In this document: in pieces, positions 34,601-44,641 of the stretch
How positions within the stretch are numbered: position 1 is the first letter of the stretch
How the letters are laid out: the number at the start of each line of letters is the position of its first letter
Assembly: GCA_023014365.1 (NCBI GenBank)
Contig: JAEBUN010000002.1
Span: forward strand, 2,976,001 to 3,040,000
Length of the DNA stretch: 64,000 nucleotides
Direction: 5' to 3'
From: Lepiota brunneoincarnata
Taxonomy: Eukaryota; Basidiomycota; Agaricomycetes; Agaricales; Agaricaceae
Translations under genes and position numbers: made by a program
The notes under the pieces: model-generated
The model's input: the letters and a program-made list of their open reading frames with translations, nothing else
The model's database searches: none
What the model was told of the DNA's origin: nothing

Positions 34601-35452
34601 CAGGCATTTTCAACCCCGCATACCATCCCAGACAGATGGTTCCACAGAACGATACAATCAAGAAATCGAGACCTATCTCGCATATACTGCACCAGGAATC
34701 CCCTTGACTGGTCAGAAACTCTCCCTATCGCCGAATTCGCACACAACTCCAAAATACATGCCTCGAGGCAGAAATCCCCATTCGAACTAATCATGGGATA
34801 CAACCCTCCACCGATACCCACGGTAATGGAAACATCGAACTTTCCATCAGTAGACGAACGCATCAGACTCCTCGATGATGCCAGAAAGGAAGCACACGCG
34901 GCACATCAACTCTCCGCCGACATTATGAAACAAAGAACCAGAAGAACTGTCAAACCCCTTGAAACACGTCAAAAGGTATGGCTAGAAGCCAAGAACCTCA
35001 AACTCCCCTTCATTTCCAACAAAATATCCCCAAAACGACTAGGACCCTTCCTTATCACAGAAGTCCTATCACCGCTCACCTACAAACTAAAACTTCCGAT
35101 CAAATGGAAGATACATCCAATATTCCACAGAAATCTTCTAACCCCATATACCGAAACAGAAGCATACGGATCTCATCCGACTCCACCACCACCAGACATC
35201 ATCAATGAAGAAGAAGAATACGAAATAGAAGCCATTCTAAACCACCGACAACATCGTGGAAAACTCCAATACTACGTCAAATGGAAAGGATACTCCCACA
35301 CGGAAAACGAATGGATCACCGACGAAACGCTTCATGAAAACGCCAAAGAATACTTGACCGAGTATAAAGAAGCTCATGGAATTCCCCAGAAAGAACAGGA
35401 ACCCACCAGAACCAGCCAAAGACAACTTCGCTCCTACAACAAACATACTTAA
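31619..35452 (+). CDS. G-young Pol: protease, RT, RNase H, integrase, chromodomain (interrupted)
   Basis: Frame open from the gag end. Protease LIDSGAQGNFIS (31810-31845); [42 protein letters not shown] and YMDD at 32993; RNase H EIEADASKFASGAVLYQ and YDIYDRELLAIIRALEEW; TGA at 33694-33696; integrase finger HDHPTRGHPGEQETYRL..CPECQQHK; a 2-nt deletion near 34300-34330 forces a frame change; core SVVDHGLTKGVIF and LPDKIISDRDPRF; then a +1/-1 shifted patch (34612-34682) that destroys the YHPQTDGxTER-type motif holding the third catalytic acid; GPY-like LGPFLITEVLSPLTYKLKLP; chromodomain [33 protein letters not shown], to TAA 35452. The lesions suggest it moved with help in trans or was damaged after insertion. 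Confidence 0.85.
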
Positions 35453-35454
35453 AG

Positions 35455-36579
35455 ATGCCCATGAACCTCGACCTCACTCGCCCCCAAACTACTCCCCCCT
35501 TTTCAACAACACCTTCACCAACCTCCTCATCATCCTCCGTCGTTATCATAAACAATGCAAGCGTCGAACATACAACACTTCAAACAACTCCCGTTCCGGC
35601 CCCGTCTCCCTACACCCCCTCTAACACCTTCGCCGCAACATACGCCTCCCCTAGAGACGAGACCCCCGACCCCAATGACACCCCAGAACCAACAGCCGCC
35701 CCAGCTGCCTCCCTTAGATACCATACAGCTGGAGTACGATCATATGGACCAGATCACCCTTCTGACGGAGATCTGCGCGAGGCTGCCACCGACGGAGCCT
35801 TTACGATTAAATTGGAACACACTCCAATTTCAGAATACGACCGACAGCTCTGGTACGACTATACCCACCACGTACGACAGACTAAGGCTCTTGCTACTGC
35901 GTACAATACGCAACGTGCCTGGGCAGAATCACTCGAGCGACTTCTCCGCTCAAGATCAGGCCTCATGTCCGAGGTGTCAAAGAACCTACCCAAACGAAAT
36001 GAGGTACATACCTCGCAGCCCCCCACCACAACCATCCCCACCACTACCACGACGACCACTGCCGCTATCATCACCACTACCCCCAGTAAGGGAAGAAAGC
36101 CCGCCAGTGTCAGAAATCCCTTCAGACTTCTCACCCCCACCAAGGACACCACCCACACCGTCACCAGTAACAACGTCCCGGTTCGGAACTCCCCCAATCC
36201 CATTCACCAGCGAACCAACCCCCGAACCACCGACAGATCGGTCTGCATCCAATGCAGACACACAGGACACTGGGCCATGGATTGCCCCCAATTTGCTTGC
36301 CTCGGATGTAAGCAATACGCCCCAGGGCACTACTCGTACGATTGCATCAAATACAGATGTCCCCACTGCGCCGTCTTTCAACCGCGCCATAAACGGACCG
36401 AATGTCCAAGTCGAAAGACTCGACACGCCCCATACTCCAGAAATCCTACAACCCGTCCCTCGACCAATCCCACTACTCACCATCGATACATCGACCTCAC
36501 CCACGACGATTACTACGAGGAATGCTACGACGACGTGGCCGAATCAAACATCACAGGAGAACCATGTGGTTCCTTCTGA
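35455..36579 (+). CDS. G-young ORF3a: post-pol protein with three zinc knuckles
   Basis: ATG lies two bases after the pol stop, so termination-reinitiation is plausible. 374 aa: Pro/Thr/Ser-rich N-terminus, a middle helix (YDRQLWYDYTHHVRQTKAL, AYNTQRAWAESLERLLRS), a basic linker, then CIQCRHTGHWAMDC (CX2CX4HX4C), CLGCKQYAPGHYSYDC and CPHCAVFQPRHKRTEC (both CX2CX6HX4C). The C-terminus is acidic (DDYYEECYDDVAE). Probably a nucleic-acid-binding accessory protein, nucleocapsid-like. Homologous frames follow the chromodomain in G-old, G3 and, with less similarity, Gyp-2. Function unknown. Confidence 0.75.
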   Translation: MPMNLDLTRPQTTPPFSTTPSPTSSSSSVVIINNASVEHTTLQTTPVPAPSPYTPSNTFAATYASPRDETPDPNDTPEPTAAPAASLRYHTAGVRSYGPDHPSDGDLREAATDGAFTIKLEHTPISEYDRQLWYDYTHHVRQTKALATAYNTQRAWAESLERLLRSRSGLMSEVSKNLPKRNEVHTSQPPTTTIPTTTTTTTAAIITTTPSKGRKPASVRNPFRLLTPTKDTTHTVTSNNVPVRNSPNPIHQRTNPRTTDRSVCIQCRHTGHWAMDCPQFACLGCKQYAPGHYSYDCIKYRCPHCAVFQPRHKRTECPSRKTRHAPYSRNPTTRPSTNPTTHHRYIDLTHDDYYEECYDDVAESNITGEPCGSF

Positions 36580-36823
36580 AACAGACCAACTCACCCCACC
36601 AGAAGAAAGAATCGAAAGCCCCCACTTCAGACGCCTTCTTTACGACATCTTTTACCCAGGACAACCCCCATCCCCAGAAACCGCCATCGCACTCGATCTT
36701 CACAGAACCCCCACTCCTACCTTCTCCCCCATCATTCCCCCTAGACCAGACTCCACCGACCTACCTCAGATCAATTATTACGAACCAAGCCACTTAGCCG
36801 AATACCCGGAAGAAGGAAACTAA
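35555..36823 (+). CDS. G-young ORF3b: long frame overlapping ORF3a by 1025 nt
   Basis: 422 aa in the +1 frame relative to ORF3a. Pro-rich with LEYDHMDQITLLTEICARLP, a CX2C pair (SCPRCQRTYPNEMRYIPRS), Pro/Thr-rich repeats, and a unique C-terminal part beyond ORF3a (IESPHFRRLLYDIFYPGQPP, then acidic YEPSHLAEYPEEGN). That non-overlapping tail is well formed and is kept in G-old and G3, which favours real coding. It could be translated by leaky scanning, or ORF3a and ORF3b could be fused by frameshift or splicing so that only one frame is used in each part. Confidence 0.6.
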   Translation: MQASNIQHFKQLPFRPRLPTPPLTPSPQHTPPLETRPPTPMTPQNQQPPQLPPLDTIQLEYDHMDQITLLTEICARLPPTEPLRLNWNTLQFQNTTDSSGTTIPTTYDRLRLLLLRTIRNVPGQNHSSDFSAQDQASCPRCQRTYPNEMRYIPRSPPPQPSPPLPRRPLPLSSPLPPVREESPPVSEIPSDFSPPPRTPPTPSPVTTSRFGTPPIPFTSEPTPEPPTDRSASNADTQDTGPWIAPNLLASDVSNTPQGTTRTIASNTDVPTAPSFNRAINGPNVQVERLDTPHTPEILQPVPRPIPLLTIDTSTSPTTITTRNATTTWPNQTSQENHVVPSETDQLTPPEERIESPHFRRLLYDIFYPGQPPSPETAIALDLHRTPTPTFSPIIPPRPDSTDLPQINYYEPSHLAEYPEEGN

Positions 36824-36860
36824 CGAGTTGTATGGAAAACAACTCTAGAAATGGACCTAA

Positions 36861-37246
36861 TGTTATCAGAAACCACATCAGAAGGACAGTTATTTTTAGC
36901 TCACATTCCCATGTCACTATGAAACTATCAGTAGTGTACATCAGAAGGACTATTCTTAGTATACGCCTCATGTTTCCTTATCTCTGACTCATAGTTACCC
37001 CGGTCTGGACTATTATAGTAGGAGTACAGCCACACTTAGAGATATATAAGGATACAGTACAATACCTTGTATCCTTATCTTAGTGTTATACAGTTCTTGC
37101 CTCCTATACCTCTTTGCCCTTAAACCGGCTGGACTATAGTGCTCCGTCGTCTCTAAGTCACGCCTAGTAGGACAAGACCAAGTCTGTATAGACATCTTGC
37201 CACGAACGCCGTGCTACTCAAGAGCGAACCCCTAACCCGGGTAACA
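36861..37246 (+). repeat. G-young 3' LTR
   Basis: 386 bp, appears identical to 29059-29444. Followed by GACAT and the continuation of the family C LTR (GACAACCAGGTTG). Confidence 0.92.
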
Positions 37247-37403
37247 GACATGACAACCAGGTTGTGTTATCAGAATTCTATATCAGAAGGACAGTTATGT
37301 TTAGTTTACTCTCTCATGTCAAATGTCACTATGAAACAATCAGTAGTGTACATCAGAAGGACCATATTTAGCTTATGCCTCATTGCCTTATCTCTGACTC
37401 ATA

Positions 37404-38313
37404 CAGTGACCCACAAAACTGTTCCAATGTTTTGTACTTTTGACTTAAAGTAGTAATAGCTCAGTAAATAAAATAGCTATATTTGTGAATATATTTATAA
37501 ACATAGCCAAATATGTCATATCTGACTCTGCAAAGTTGCGTCATGTAATACTTCCAAATTAGGCAATTATGAATTTTGTAATCATTTTAAGTCATTGAAA
37601 CGGTTTTGTCAATGACATATTATACTAGGCTATCCTATTATTTCTAGTACTTAGAGTAGCCCCCCCTGGCTTTGAGTACAGCTGCTACTCTTCTAGGCAT
37701 ACTTTCAATTAACTTCTGACACTCAGAAGCTGGAATAGCATCCCACTCCTTTTCTACCCTCTGCCACAACTCCTCCATACCCTTGGGAGGAGATTCATAC
37801 TCTCCCAACTTTCTCTTCACATATTCCCATAAGTGTTCAATGGGATTGAGGTCAGGTGACTGTGCTGGCCAGGTTAGGAGCCTAAAATGATTTTTTTGAA
37901 ACCATTCTTTGGCCAGTGTACTCTTGTGTTTGGGGTCATTATCTTGCTGAAAGATAATATCTTGGGGTTTAAGCTTGTACCACCGGAGACTCTTCTTCAA
38001 ATCTTCCTCCAAAATTTGCACAAACAACTCTGCATCCATCCTTCCATCAATCCTCACTGCATAGCCTGGGCCATCCCACAGCATACAGCCCCAAACCATC
38101 ACTGATCCTCCTCCATACTTCAGAGTTCCCTTGACCAATCTTTCACTAAGCCCCTCTCCCTTCTTTTTCCATCCCCACTTCCTCCCATCTGACCCCAAAC
38201 AATTAATTTTGGTCTCATCAGACCATACAACCAGCTTCCAGTCCTCCATAGTCCAATGCTGGTGTGTCAGAGCAAAATCCAGCCTAGCCCTCCTATGCTT
38301 GTCAGAGAGTAAA
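37404..38313 (-). mobile_element. Tc1/mariner element, 5' part of transposase missing
   Basis: Begins after a TA dinucleotide with the terminus CAGTGACCCACAAAACTG inside the G-old LTR. The minus-strand frame 38249-37644 encodes about 200 aa of DD34E transposase: VVWSDETKINC (first D), IIFQQDNDPKHKS (second D), SPDLNPIEHLWEYVK (E), then GGYSKY at the C-terminus. The frame continues upstream as LSDKHRRARL but stops at the family A LTR insertion; the DNA-binding part is absent. Catalytic residues are intact. Confidence 0.85.
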
Positions 38314-39011
38314 TGTTATGATCCGTGCTTCTTCTGTATCCGAGGATAACTGGAGACGGCCTTCAATCACTCTACAAGGTGTCCGAGACGGTTGGCCTTA
38401 TAGAGCTTAGTGGATCGCACTCAATGAGATAACGAGGGAAGACGCCAAGTTAAGGCAGAGAGGTAAATGACCGCTGTTAACAAGATTAAAGCTTAGGGCT
38501 TTAATCTCTACTTGTACAGGCCTTATATACCTATGAGGTGCTATATACTCGTTATAGGTTACTTGGCTGTTCTACTGGTCGTGCGCAGTCCTGACCATGA
38601 TGCACATCCTGGCTGATGGCATCCTAGTGTTATTTATATTACAATGAGTCAGTACTCTCGCTACTGCTGTGCGATGTTCCATCGCTTTCCTCTGACTCAT
38701 AATCTTCTTCTCCCGATTGTATCTCCATGGAGTCTTCTCCGTTCTCGCTCTCCATTCTCTCGGTGCTTCCATCCGTATCAGAGGTTGGGTCGGTTGATCC
38801 ATGGTTATCTTCCTCGTCCTCAGGGGATTCCAATATATCCTCCAAGGTTATCTCCATTCCTGCTTCTCTCGCCAGGTCCTGCATGGCGGTGTAATATTCC
38901 CCTTCCTCGTCTTCGTATTCTTGTGCCCGTAATTGGTCTGTAGTCTCCTGTACCCATCTTGTAAAGTCGAATAATAATTCTTGTTCCTCCCGGTCTGGAC
39001 TGTTCATAACA
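38314..39011 (-). mobile_element. Solo LTR, family A, with internal ORF
   Basis: 698 bp, ends TGTTATGA..TCATAACA, target duplication TAAA (38310-38313, 39012-39015). On the minus strand it carries an ORF (39007-38639, 122 aa) starting at base 5 of the LTR: MNSPDREEQELLFDFTRW, strongly acidic, ending in a Ser/Glu stretch. TATA-like TATATAAGG precedes the probable R/U5 part. Confidence 0.75.
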
Positions 39012-39015
39012 TAAA

Positions 39016-40273
39016 GGGCTTGTTCTCACTAAGCTTAGTCAAAATTCAATAAGCTTAAGTTAATACAAGTAGTATGAGATAAATAATGAACAGTTTTATC
39101 TTTTAGGGTGTTCTGGGGGTGCATTCTGACAGTGAAATTCAAGAGAATAGTATTTTTAGAGGTTAATGAACAGCTGTTGAAGTTATCTTAGCCGTACGGT
39201 GCAACAGTGAAAGGACAATCCCTGTCAATTCAAAGCGCAAGGTCTCTAGTCTCTGGTCTCTGGTCTCTGAACTTTGTTCTCTGTCTCTGTCTCTGTCTCT
39301 AGCACTCTGAAACTCTAAACTCTGGACTCTGTTCTCTGCCTCTGTCTCTAGGTTGGTCGACGACTGAAGAAATCACACTTAACAATGCACACTAAATAGT
39401 CCTCTGAAACTGTTATTGATCACGGCTTGCAGACTTGTGTGTGGAAGTGGGGGTGAGACCTCTTCCTTCTCCATGAACAAGTGCGACCATATTTATATTG
39501 TTTAGATACATACAAGAGATAGTAAATATGAAATAGAAAACAATAAGCTTAATTGTTACAGGTACTGCAGAATATTTTGGAAGGTTTGGCAGCATTTCTA
39601 CCTTGCCCTGGGTTATGGGCTTTTCTCTGATTGATGAATGGCAATCCAGCCAGATGTGTTCCATGCTTGTCTGCATTATTCTGCATCCATGTGAGCACAT
39701 TAAGCCTCTGGATCAATTATGATCGGAATGTATGGCATATGGACAATCCCTTGATCTGTTGTAATTAATCTCAGTCAGGCAATATGCCAAGGTGCCAGAA
39801 CCCACAAAGCACTTGTTAATTATGAGTCTTTGATATGTCTAGGGTTTTGAGCATTGGGGGTCGCCTCCCAAACATTGGACGTTCCGTTCCATGGTCTGGT
39901 CATCATTATTGGGCTTGCTATAGGCATGATACACCTGCGACAGCTGCTATGTACATTCTTTTGGGTTCAAACAAATCTGAGTTCATCAGAAAACTGCTCA
40001 TAAGGCCCTTGATGTGACTGGAGTATACTCAATAGGCTATGTAGAGTCCAGAATCCCTCCAGAGAGCATTCTGATAGCTTGGTTCACTAAGCTTAGTGAT
40101 AATAAGCTGGTTTGAACACTTCCAAGGCTTGAATATCCTTAGTTCAGTCAAACTGGCTACTACAGGACATAGTACCAATCCTCTATAGAGTTCTTTAATG
40201 ATATAGCCAATGATTCTATGTAGAGAATCATTCCGGAGTACGGAATTCATGTATTGGTGTGAAATCAGCGTAC
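39016..40273 (-). mobile_element. Element D, copy 1 (inverted, decayed)
   Basis: Reverse-oriented counterpart of 42659-43860 over its full length. Contains CTCTGTCTCT-rich simple repeats (39240-39350) and a minus-strand frame (39700-39413) with HGCRIMQTSMEHIWLDCH, resembling the C-terminal Cys/His motif after RNase H in non-LTR retrotransposons. Strong CpG decay. No TSD recognised. Confidence 0.5.
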
Positions 40274-40481
40274 CACTGACACCACCACCATCTGACATCA
40301 TTAATGATGAAGAAGAGTACAAAATTGAAGCCATCCTCAATCACCACCAATATTGCAGAAAACTCCAATACTACATCAAATGGAAAGGATTCTCCCACAT
40401 GGAGAACGAATGGATCACTGATGAAACACTCCACGCAAATGCCGAAGAATACTTAACTGAGTATAAAGAAGCCCATGGAAT
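40274..40481 (+). pseudogene. G-old chromodomain fragment
   Basis: Encodes PPPSDIINDEEEYKIEAIL, KLQYYIKWKGFSHMENEWI and HANAEEYLTEYKEAHG, the C-terminal chromodomain of pol, cut by the hAT insertion; the frame resumes at 41493. Confidence 0.8.
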
Positions 40482-41492
40482 TAGTGATGTGTACGGCTCA
40501 GCTCAAAGCCGCGAGCCGGCCGAGGCCGAGCCTGAATAGGCTGAGCCCCATCAAGCCGTCCAGGGGGCTTTGGACAGCTTGTGGCTCAGGCTTGACATTT
40601 CCAAAGCCTAAAGCCGTGGCCTGAGCCGCGGCTTCTTGTACTTCAGACGTTTGCGATCATGAACTGTACAGTTTTGTCCAGTTTTGTTGTGTACAACTAA
40701 AAATAGTATCAACCTTATCACTGATCACAATGATTATCATGGGCGCCGACTGACCTCACGGTAGGCGCCAAATAAATCCTTCCAGTCGACTTACTGCTCC
40801 TTCCAACATTGCCAAGCCAGCAATATCTTCCCATCGCGAAATTATTGCACAGGCCCAAGCACAGAAGACGGCGCATGTGAACATCGAGGCACAGGAACCA
40901 ACGGCAATACCAATGGCAATATTAAACACCCCTGTGATTCCTCCTGACCTCGAACCCCTGGAATCAGTGCACCTCGTTACCCAACTGGTGCATCGCTCGC
41001 GCATGATTACCTTGCAATCATGGCATCATCAGTGTCAAGTGAACGTGCTTTTTCTTCTGCTGGAATCACCCTGAGCAAGCGGCGTAATCGCCTCAAAGGA
41101 GATATTGTTGAAGCGTTACAGTGCTTAAAGTGTATGTACCACAACAATCTCATCTTTCGCAAGGTCGTCGTAGCTACAGAGGAGGAGGAAGACCTTGAAG
41201 AGATGGACCTTGAGCTTGCAACAGATGCAAGTGCTGTCGATGAGGGGTTTACTTGGGATCAACTACTTGCAGAGGATGAGGATCTATATGACAACAAAGG
41301 GTAGTACAGCCGTCGCCTACTTCTATCTAATTCATTTATAAGTGACTCAAAAGCCATGGCTTGGGCCTGAGCCGAGCCTAAGCCATTGGAAGCCGTCATA
41401 GGTGGCCTAGGCTTGAGGTTTGCAAAGCCTGAGCCCCCCAAAGCCAGGCCAAAGCCACGGCTTTCAGGCCGAGCCGGGCCGTTACATCACTA
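40482..41492 (+). mobile_element. Non-autonomous hAT element
   Basis: Terminal inverted repeats TAGTGATGT..ACATCACTA with 8-bp target duplication CATGGAAT (40474-40481, 41493-41500), the hAT hallmark. GC-rich subterminal GAGCC/GGCTC repeats. A frame at 41020-41304 encodes the hAT dimerisation domain (SSVSSERAFSSAGITLSKRR, LKGDIVEALQCLKCMYH). The catalytic part is missing or decayed, so movement would need a partner enzyme. Confidence 0.92.
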
Positions 41493-42658
41493 CATGGAAT
41501 TCCCCAGAAAGATCAGGAACCCACAAGAACCTATCAGAAATGACTTTGCTCCCACACCAGAACAACTTAAAATGCCTATGAACCTTGACCTCATTCATCC
41601 CCAAACTACTCCCCCCTTTTCCACTACACCTTCCCCCACTTCCTCATCATCCTTGATCATCATCATCAATGACCAGAATGTCAAACATACAACACTTCAG
41701 ACAACTCCTGTTCTGGCCCTGTCTCCCCACACCCCCTCTCACACCTTCAATGCTGCCTACACCTCTCTTAGAGATGAGACCCCTGACCCCAACACCACCC
41801 CAGAACCCACAGTCACCCCAGCTGCCTCCCTTAGATTCCACTCAGCTGGAGTATGACCATCAAGACCAGATCACCCTTCTAATGGAGATCTGCACAAGGC
41901 TGCCACCAGCTGAACCTTTACAAATAGATTGGAACAATCTCTAATTTCAGAATATGACTGACAACTCTGGTCTGATTATACCCACCATGTACAACAGACT
42001 AAGGCTCTCACTGCTGCATACAATATGCAATGAGCCTGGGCAGAATCACTTGAGGAACTTCTCTGAACACAATCAAGCCTCATGTCCAAGGTATCAAAGA
42101 ACATACCCAAACAAGATGAGGTACATCCCTCGAAGCCCCCCATCACAACCATCTCCCCCATTGCCACAACTACCCCTACCCCCATCACCACCACCACTCC
42201 CAATAAGGGAAAGAAATCCACCAATCCCAGAAACCCATTCAGACATATCACCCCCACCAGAACCACCACTCACACCATCACCAATAACAACATCCCAGTT
42301 TGGAACTCCCCCAATCCCATTCACACATGAACCAACCCCAGAACCACCAATAGATCAGTCTGCATTCAATGTAGACACACCAGACACTGAGCTATGGACT
42401 GCCCACAGTTTGCCTGTCTTGGATGCAAACAATACACTCCAGGATACTACTCATACAATTGCATCAAATATCAATGCCCCTGCTGTGCAGTTTTCCGACC
42501 CTGCCATAAATGGACCAAATGTCCAGCTAGAAAGACCTGACACACCCCTTACTCCAGAAAATCAGCAACCAGTCCCTCGATTACTCCCACAACTCATAAT
42601 CAATATATCAACCTCACCAACAATGACTACTACAAGCTATGAGGAATGTTACGATGAT
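41493..42658 (+). pseudogene. G-old ORF3a/ORF3b remnant
   Basis: Both overlapping frames of the G-young ORF3 module are visible: ORF3a as MEFPRKIRNPQEP..MPMNLDLIHP (41493-41856) and MSKVSKNIPKQDEV (42082-42330); ORF3b as MTRMSNIQHFRQLLF (41669-41944) and MTDNSGLIIPTMYNRL onward (41954-42650). The first knuckle begins CIQCRHTRH. Interrupted by stops and then by element D. Confidence 0.75.
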
Positions 42659-43911
42659 ACGCCGATTTCACGCCTATACATGAATTCCGTACTCCGGAAC
42701 GATTCTCTACATAGAATCATTGGCTATATCATTAAAGAACTCTATAGAGGATTGGTACTATATCCCGTAGTAGCCAGTTCGACCGAACTAAGGATGTTCA
42801 AGCCTCGGAAGTGTTCAAACCAGCTCATTATCACTAAGCTTAGTGAACCAAGCTATCAGAATGCTCTCCGGAGGGATTCAGGGCTCTACATAGCCTATCG
42901 AGTATACCCCGGTCGCATCAAGGGACCTTACAAGCAGTTTTCTGATGAACCTGAATGCGTTTAAACATAAAAGAATGTACCTAGCGGCTGTCGCAGGCAT
43001 ATTATGTCTATAGCAAGTTCAATAATGATGACCGGACCACGGAACGGAACGTCCAACATTTGGGAGGCGATACCCGATGCCCAAAAACCTAGAAATATCA
43101 AAGACTCCTAATTAACGAGTGCTTTGGGGGTCCCGGCACTTTGGCATACTGCTTAACTGAGATTAATTACAACAGATCAAGGAATTGTCCATCCGCTATA
43201 CATTCTGATCATAATTGATCCGGAAACTTAACGCGCTCGTGTGGACGCAGAATAATGCAGACGAGCACGGAACACGTCTGGCTGGATTGCCATCCATTAA
43301 TCAGAGAAAAACCCATAACCCAGGGTGAGGTAGAAATGCTGCCGAACCTTCCAAAATGTTCTACAGTGCCTGTAACAATTAAGCTTATTGTTTTCTATTT
43401 CATATTTACTATCTCCCATATGCATCTAAACAATATAAATACGGTTGCACTTGTTCGTGAAGAAGCGAGAGGTCTCACCTCCGCTTCCACACGCAAGTCT
43501 GCGAGCCGTGATCAAGAACGGTTTCAGAGGGCTATTTAGTGTGCGTCGTTAAGTGTGATTTCTTCGGTCGTCGACCAACCCAGAGACAGAGACAGAGACC
43601 AGAGTTCAGAGACCAGAGACCAGAGACCAGAGACCCAGCGCTTTGAATTGACAGGGATTGTCCTTTCATTGTTGCACCGTACGGCTAAGATAACTTCAAC
43701 GGCTGTTCGTTAACCTCTAAAAACACTACTCTCTTGAATTTTGCTGTCAGAACGCACCCCCAGAACACCCTAAAAGACGAAACTGTTCATTATCTATATC
43801 ATTCCACTTGTATTAGCTTAAGCTTATCGAATTGCGGCTAAGCTTAGTGAAAACAAGCCCACTATCTATATTAAAATCTACGAAAGTTTCTTCCTTTTCA
43901 ACGACAAGGTC
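42659..43911 (+). mobile_element. Element D, copy 2 (CpG-intact)
   Basis: Same element as 39016-40273 in opposite orientation but with CpG sites retained. Encodes a frame with SCGRRIMQTSTEHVWLDCH (43235-43290), a Cys/His motif like that at the C-terminus of non-LTR retrotransposon RNase H regions; upstream frames have stops. Contains AAGCTTAGTG palindromes and a (CAGAGAC)n-like tract at 43580-43640. Interrupts ORF3 of G-old; ends approximate. Confidence 0.5.
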
Positions 43912-44235
43912 ACCAAATCAAATATGACAGGAGAACCATGCAGCACCTTCTGAAGAAAACCAAACCACTCCACCAGAAGAAAGGATAGAAAGTCCTCACT
44001 TTAGATGACTTCTCTACAACATATTTTATCCAGGACAACCCCTATTCCCAGAAACCACCACTGCGCTTGACCTTCATAGGACCCCTACACTCACCTTCTC
44101 TCCTGTTATTCCCCCTCAACCAGACTCTACCAAACACCCCCAAATTGAATACTATGAACCTTACTAGCTTGCTGAATATCCAGAAGAAGAAAACTAACAA
44201 GTTGTGATAGAAAACAACTCTCAAAATGGACCTAA
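43912..44235 (+). pseudogene. G-old ORF3 C-terminal end
   Basis: Matches the tail of G-young ORF3 (ESPHF..LLYNIFYPGQPLFPETT, then LAEYPEEEN-type end) with stops; leads into the 3' LTR. Confidence 0.7.
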
Positions 44236-44628
44236 TGTTATCAGAATTCTATATCAGAAGGATGGTTATGTTTAGTTTACTCTCTCACGTCAAATGTCAC
44301 TATGAAACAATCAGTAGTGTACATCAGAAGGACCATATTTAGCTTATGCCTTGTTGCCTTATCTCTGACTCATAATTACTCAGGTCCATCTACTTATAGT
44401 AGGAGCATAGCCACACTTAGTGTTATATAAGGATACAGTACATCACCATGTATCCTTATCTTAGTGTTATACAGTTCTTGCCTCCTATACCTCTTTGCCT
44501 CTAAACCGGCTGGACTTATAGTGCTCCATCATCTCCAAGTCATGCCTAGTAGGACAAGACCAAGTCTGTATAGACATCTTGTCTCAAATGCTATGCTACT
44601 CAAGAGCAAACCCCTAACCTGGGTAACA
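44236..44628 (+). repeat. G-old 3' LTR
   Basis: 393 bp, TGTTATCAGAATTC..GGGTAACA; divergent relative of the G-young LTR, with the same start as the truncated 5' LTR at 37265. Confidence 0.85.
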
Positions 44629-44641
44629 GGTTGCCCTTACA

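Larger units (their letters stand above)
29059..37246 (+). mobile_element. G-young: full-length chromodomain Ty3/gypsy element with identical LTRs
   Basis: 8188 bp, target duplication GACAT (29054-29058, 37247-37251). LTRs 29059-29444 and 36861-37246, both 386 bp, appear identical base for base. CpG sites are preserved, unlike in neighbouring copies. Order: LTR, self-priming site, hydrophobic AUG-less ORF, gag, -1 junction, pol with chromodomain, overlapping ORF3a/ORF3b, LTR. Despite its youth pol carries an in-frame TGA (33694) and shifts in the integrase, so it appears defective. Confidence 0.92.
37265..44628 (+). mobile_element. G-old: degraded G1-family element with later insertions
   Basis: Starts TGTTATCAGAATTC at 37265 and ends in a full LTR at 44236-44628; target duplication GGTTG (37260-37264, 44629-44633). 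Only the 5' LTR start (37265-37403), a chromodomain piece (40274-40481), ORF3 parts (41493-42658, 43912-44235) and the 3' LTR remain; gag and most of pol were lost where Tc1, a family A LTR and element D1 now lie. Confidence 0.8.
28602..44641. mobile_element. Family C LTR (apparently solo) split by two gypsy insertions
   Basis: Starts TGTAAGGGGAAC at 28602 and ends TTGCCCTTACA at 44641, flanked by the target duplication GTAGC (28597-28601 and 44642-44646). Own sequence is only 28602-29058, 37252-37264 and 44634-44641; the rest is G-young and G-old. A parallel fragment lies at 58180-58296. It interrupts G1 within the RT region. Confidence 0.8.

Noticed and set aside
38314..39011. Family A repeats as small DNA transposons with TIR TGTTATGA
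   Set aside because: TG..CA ends, 4-5 bp TSDs, an internal TATA box and solo distribution fit LTRs better.
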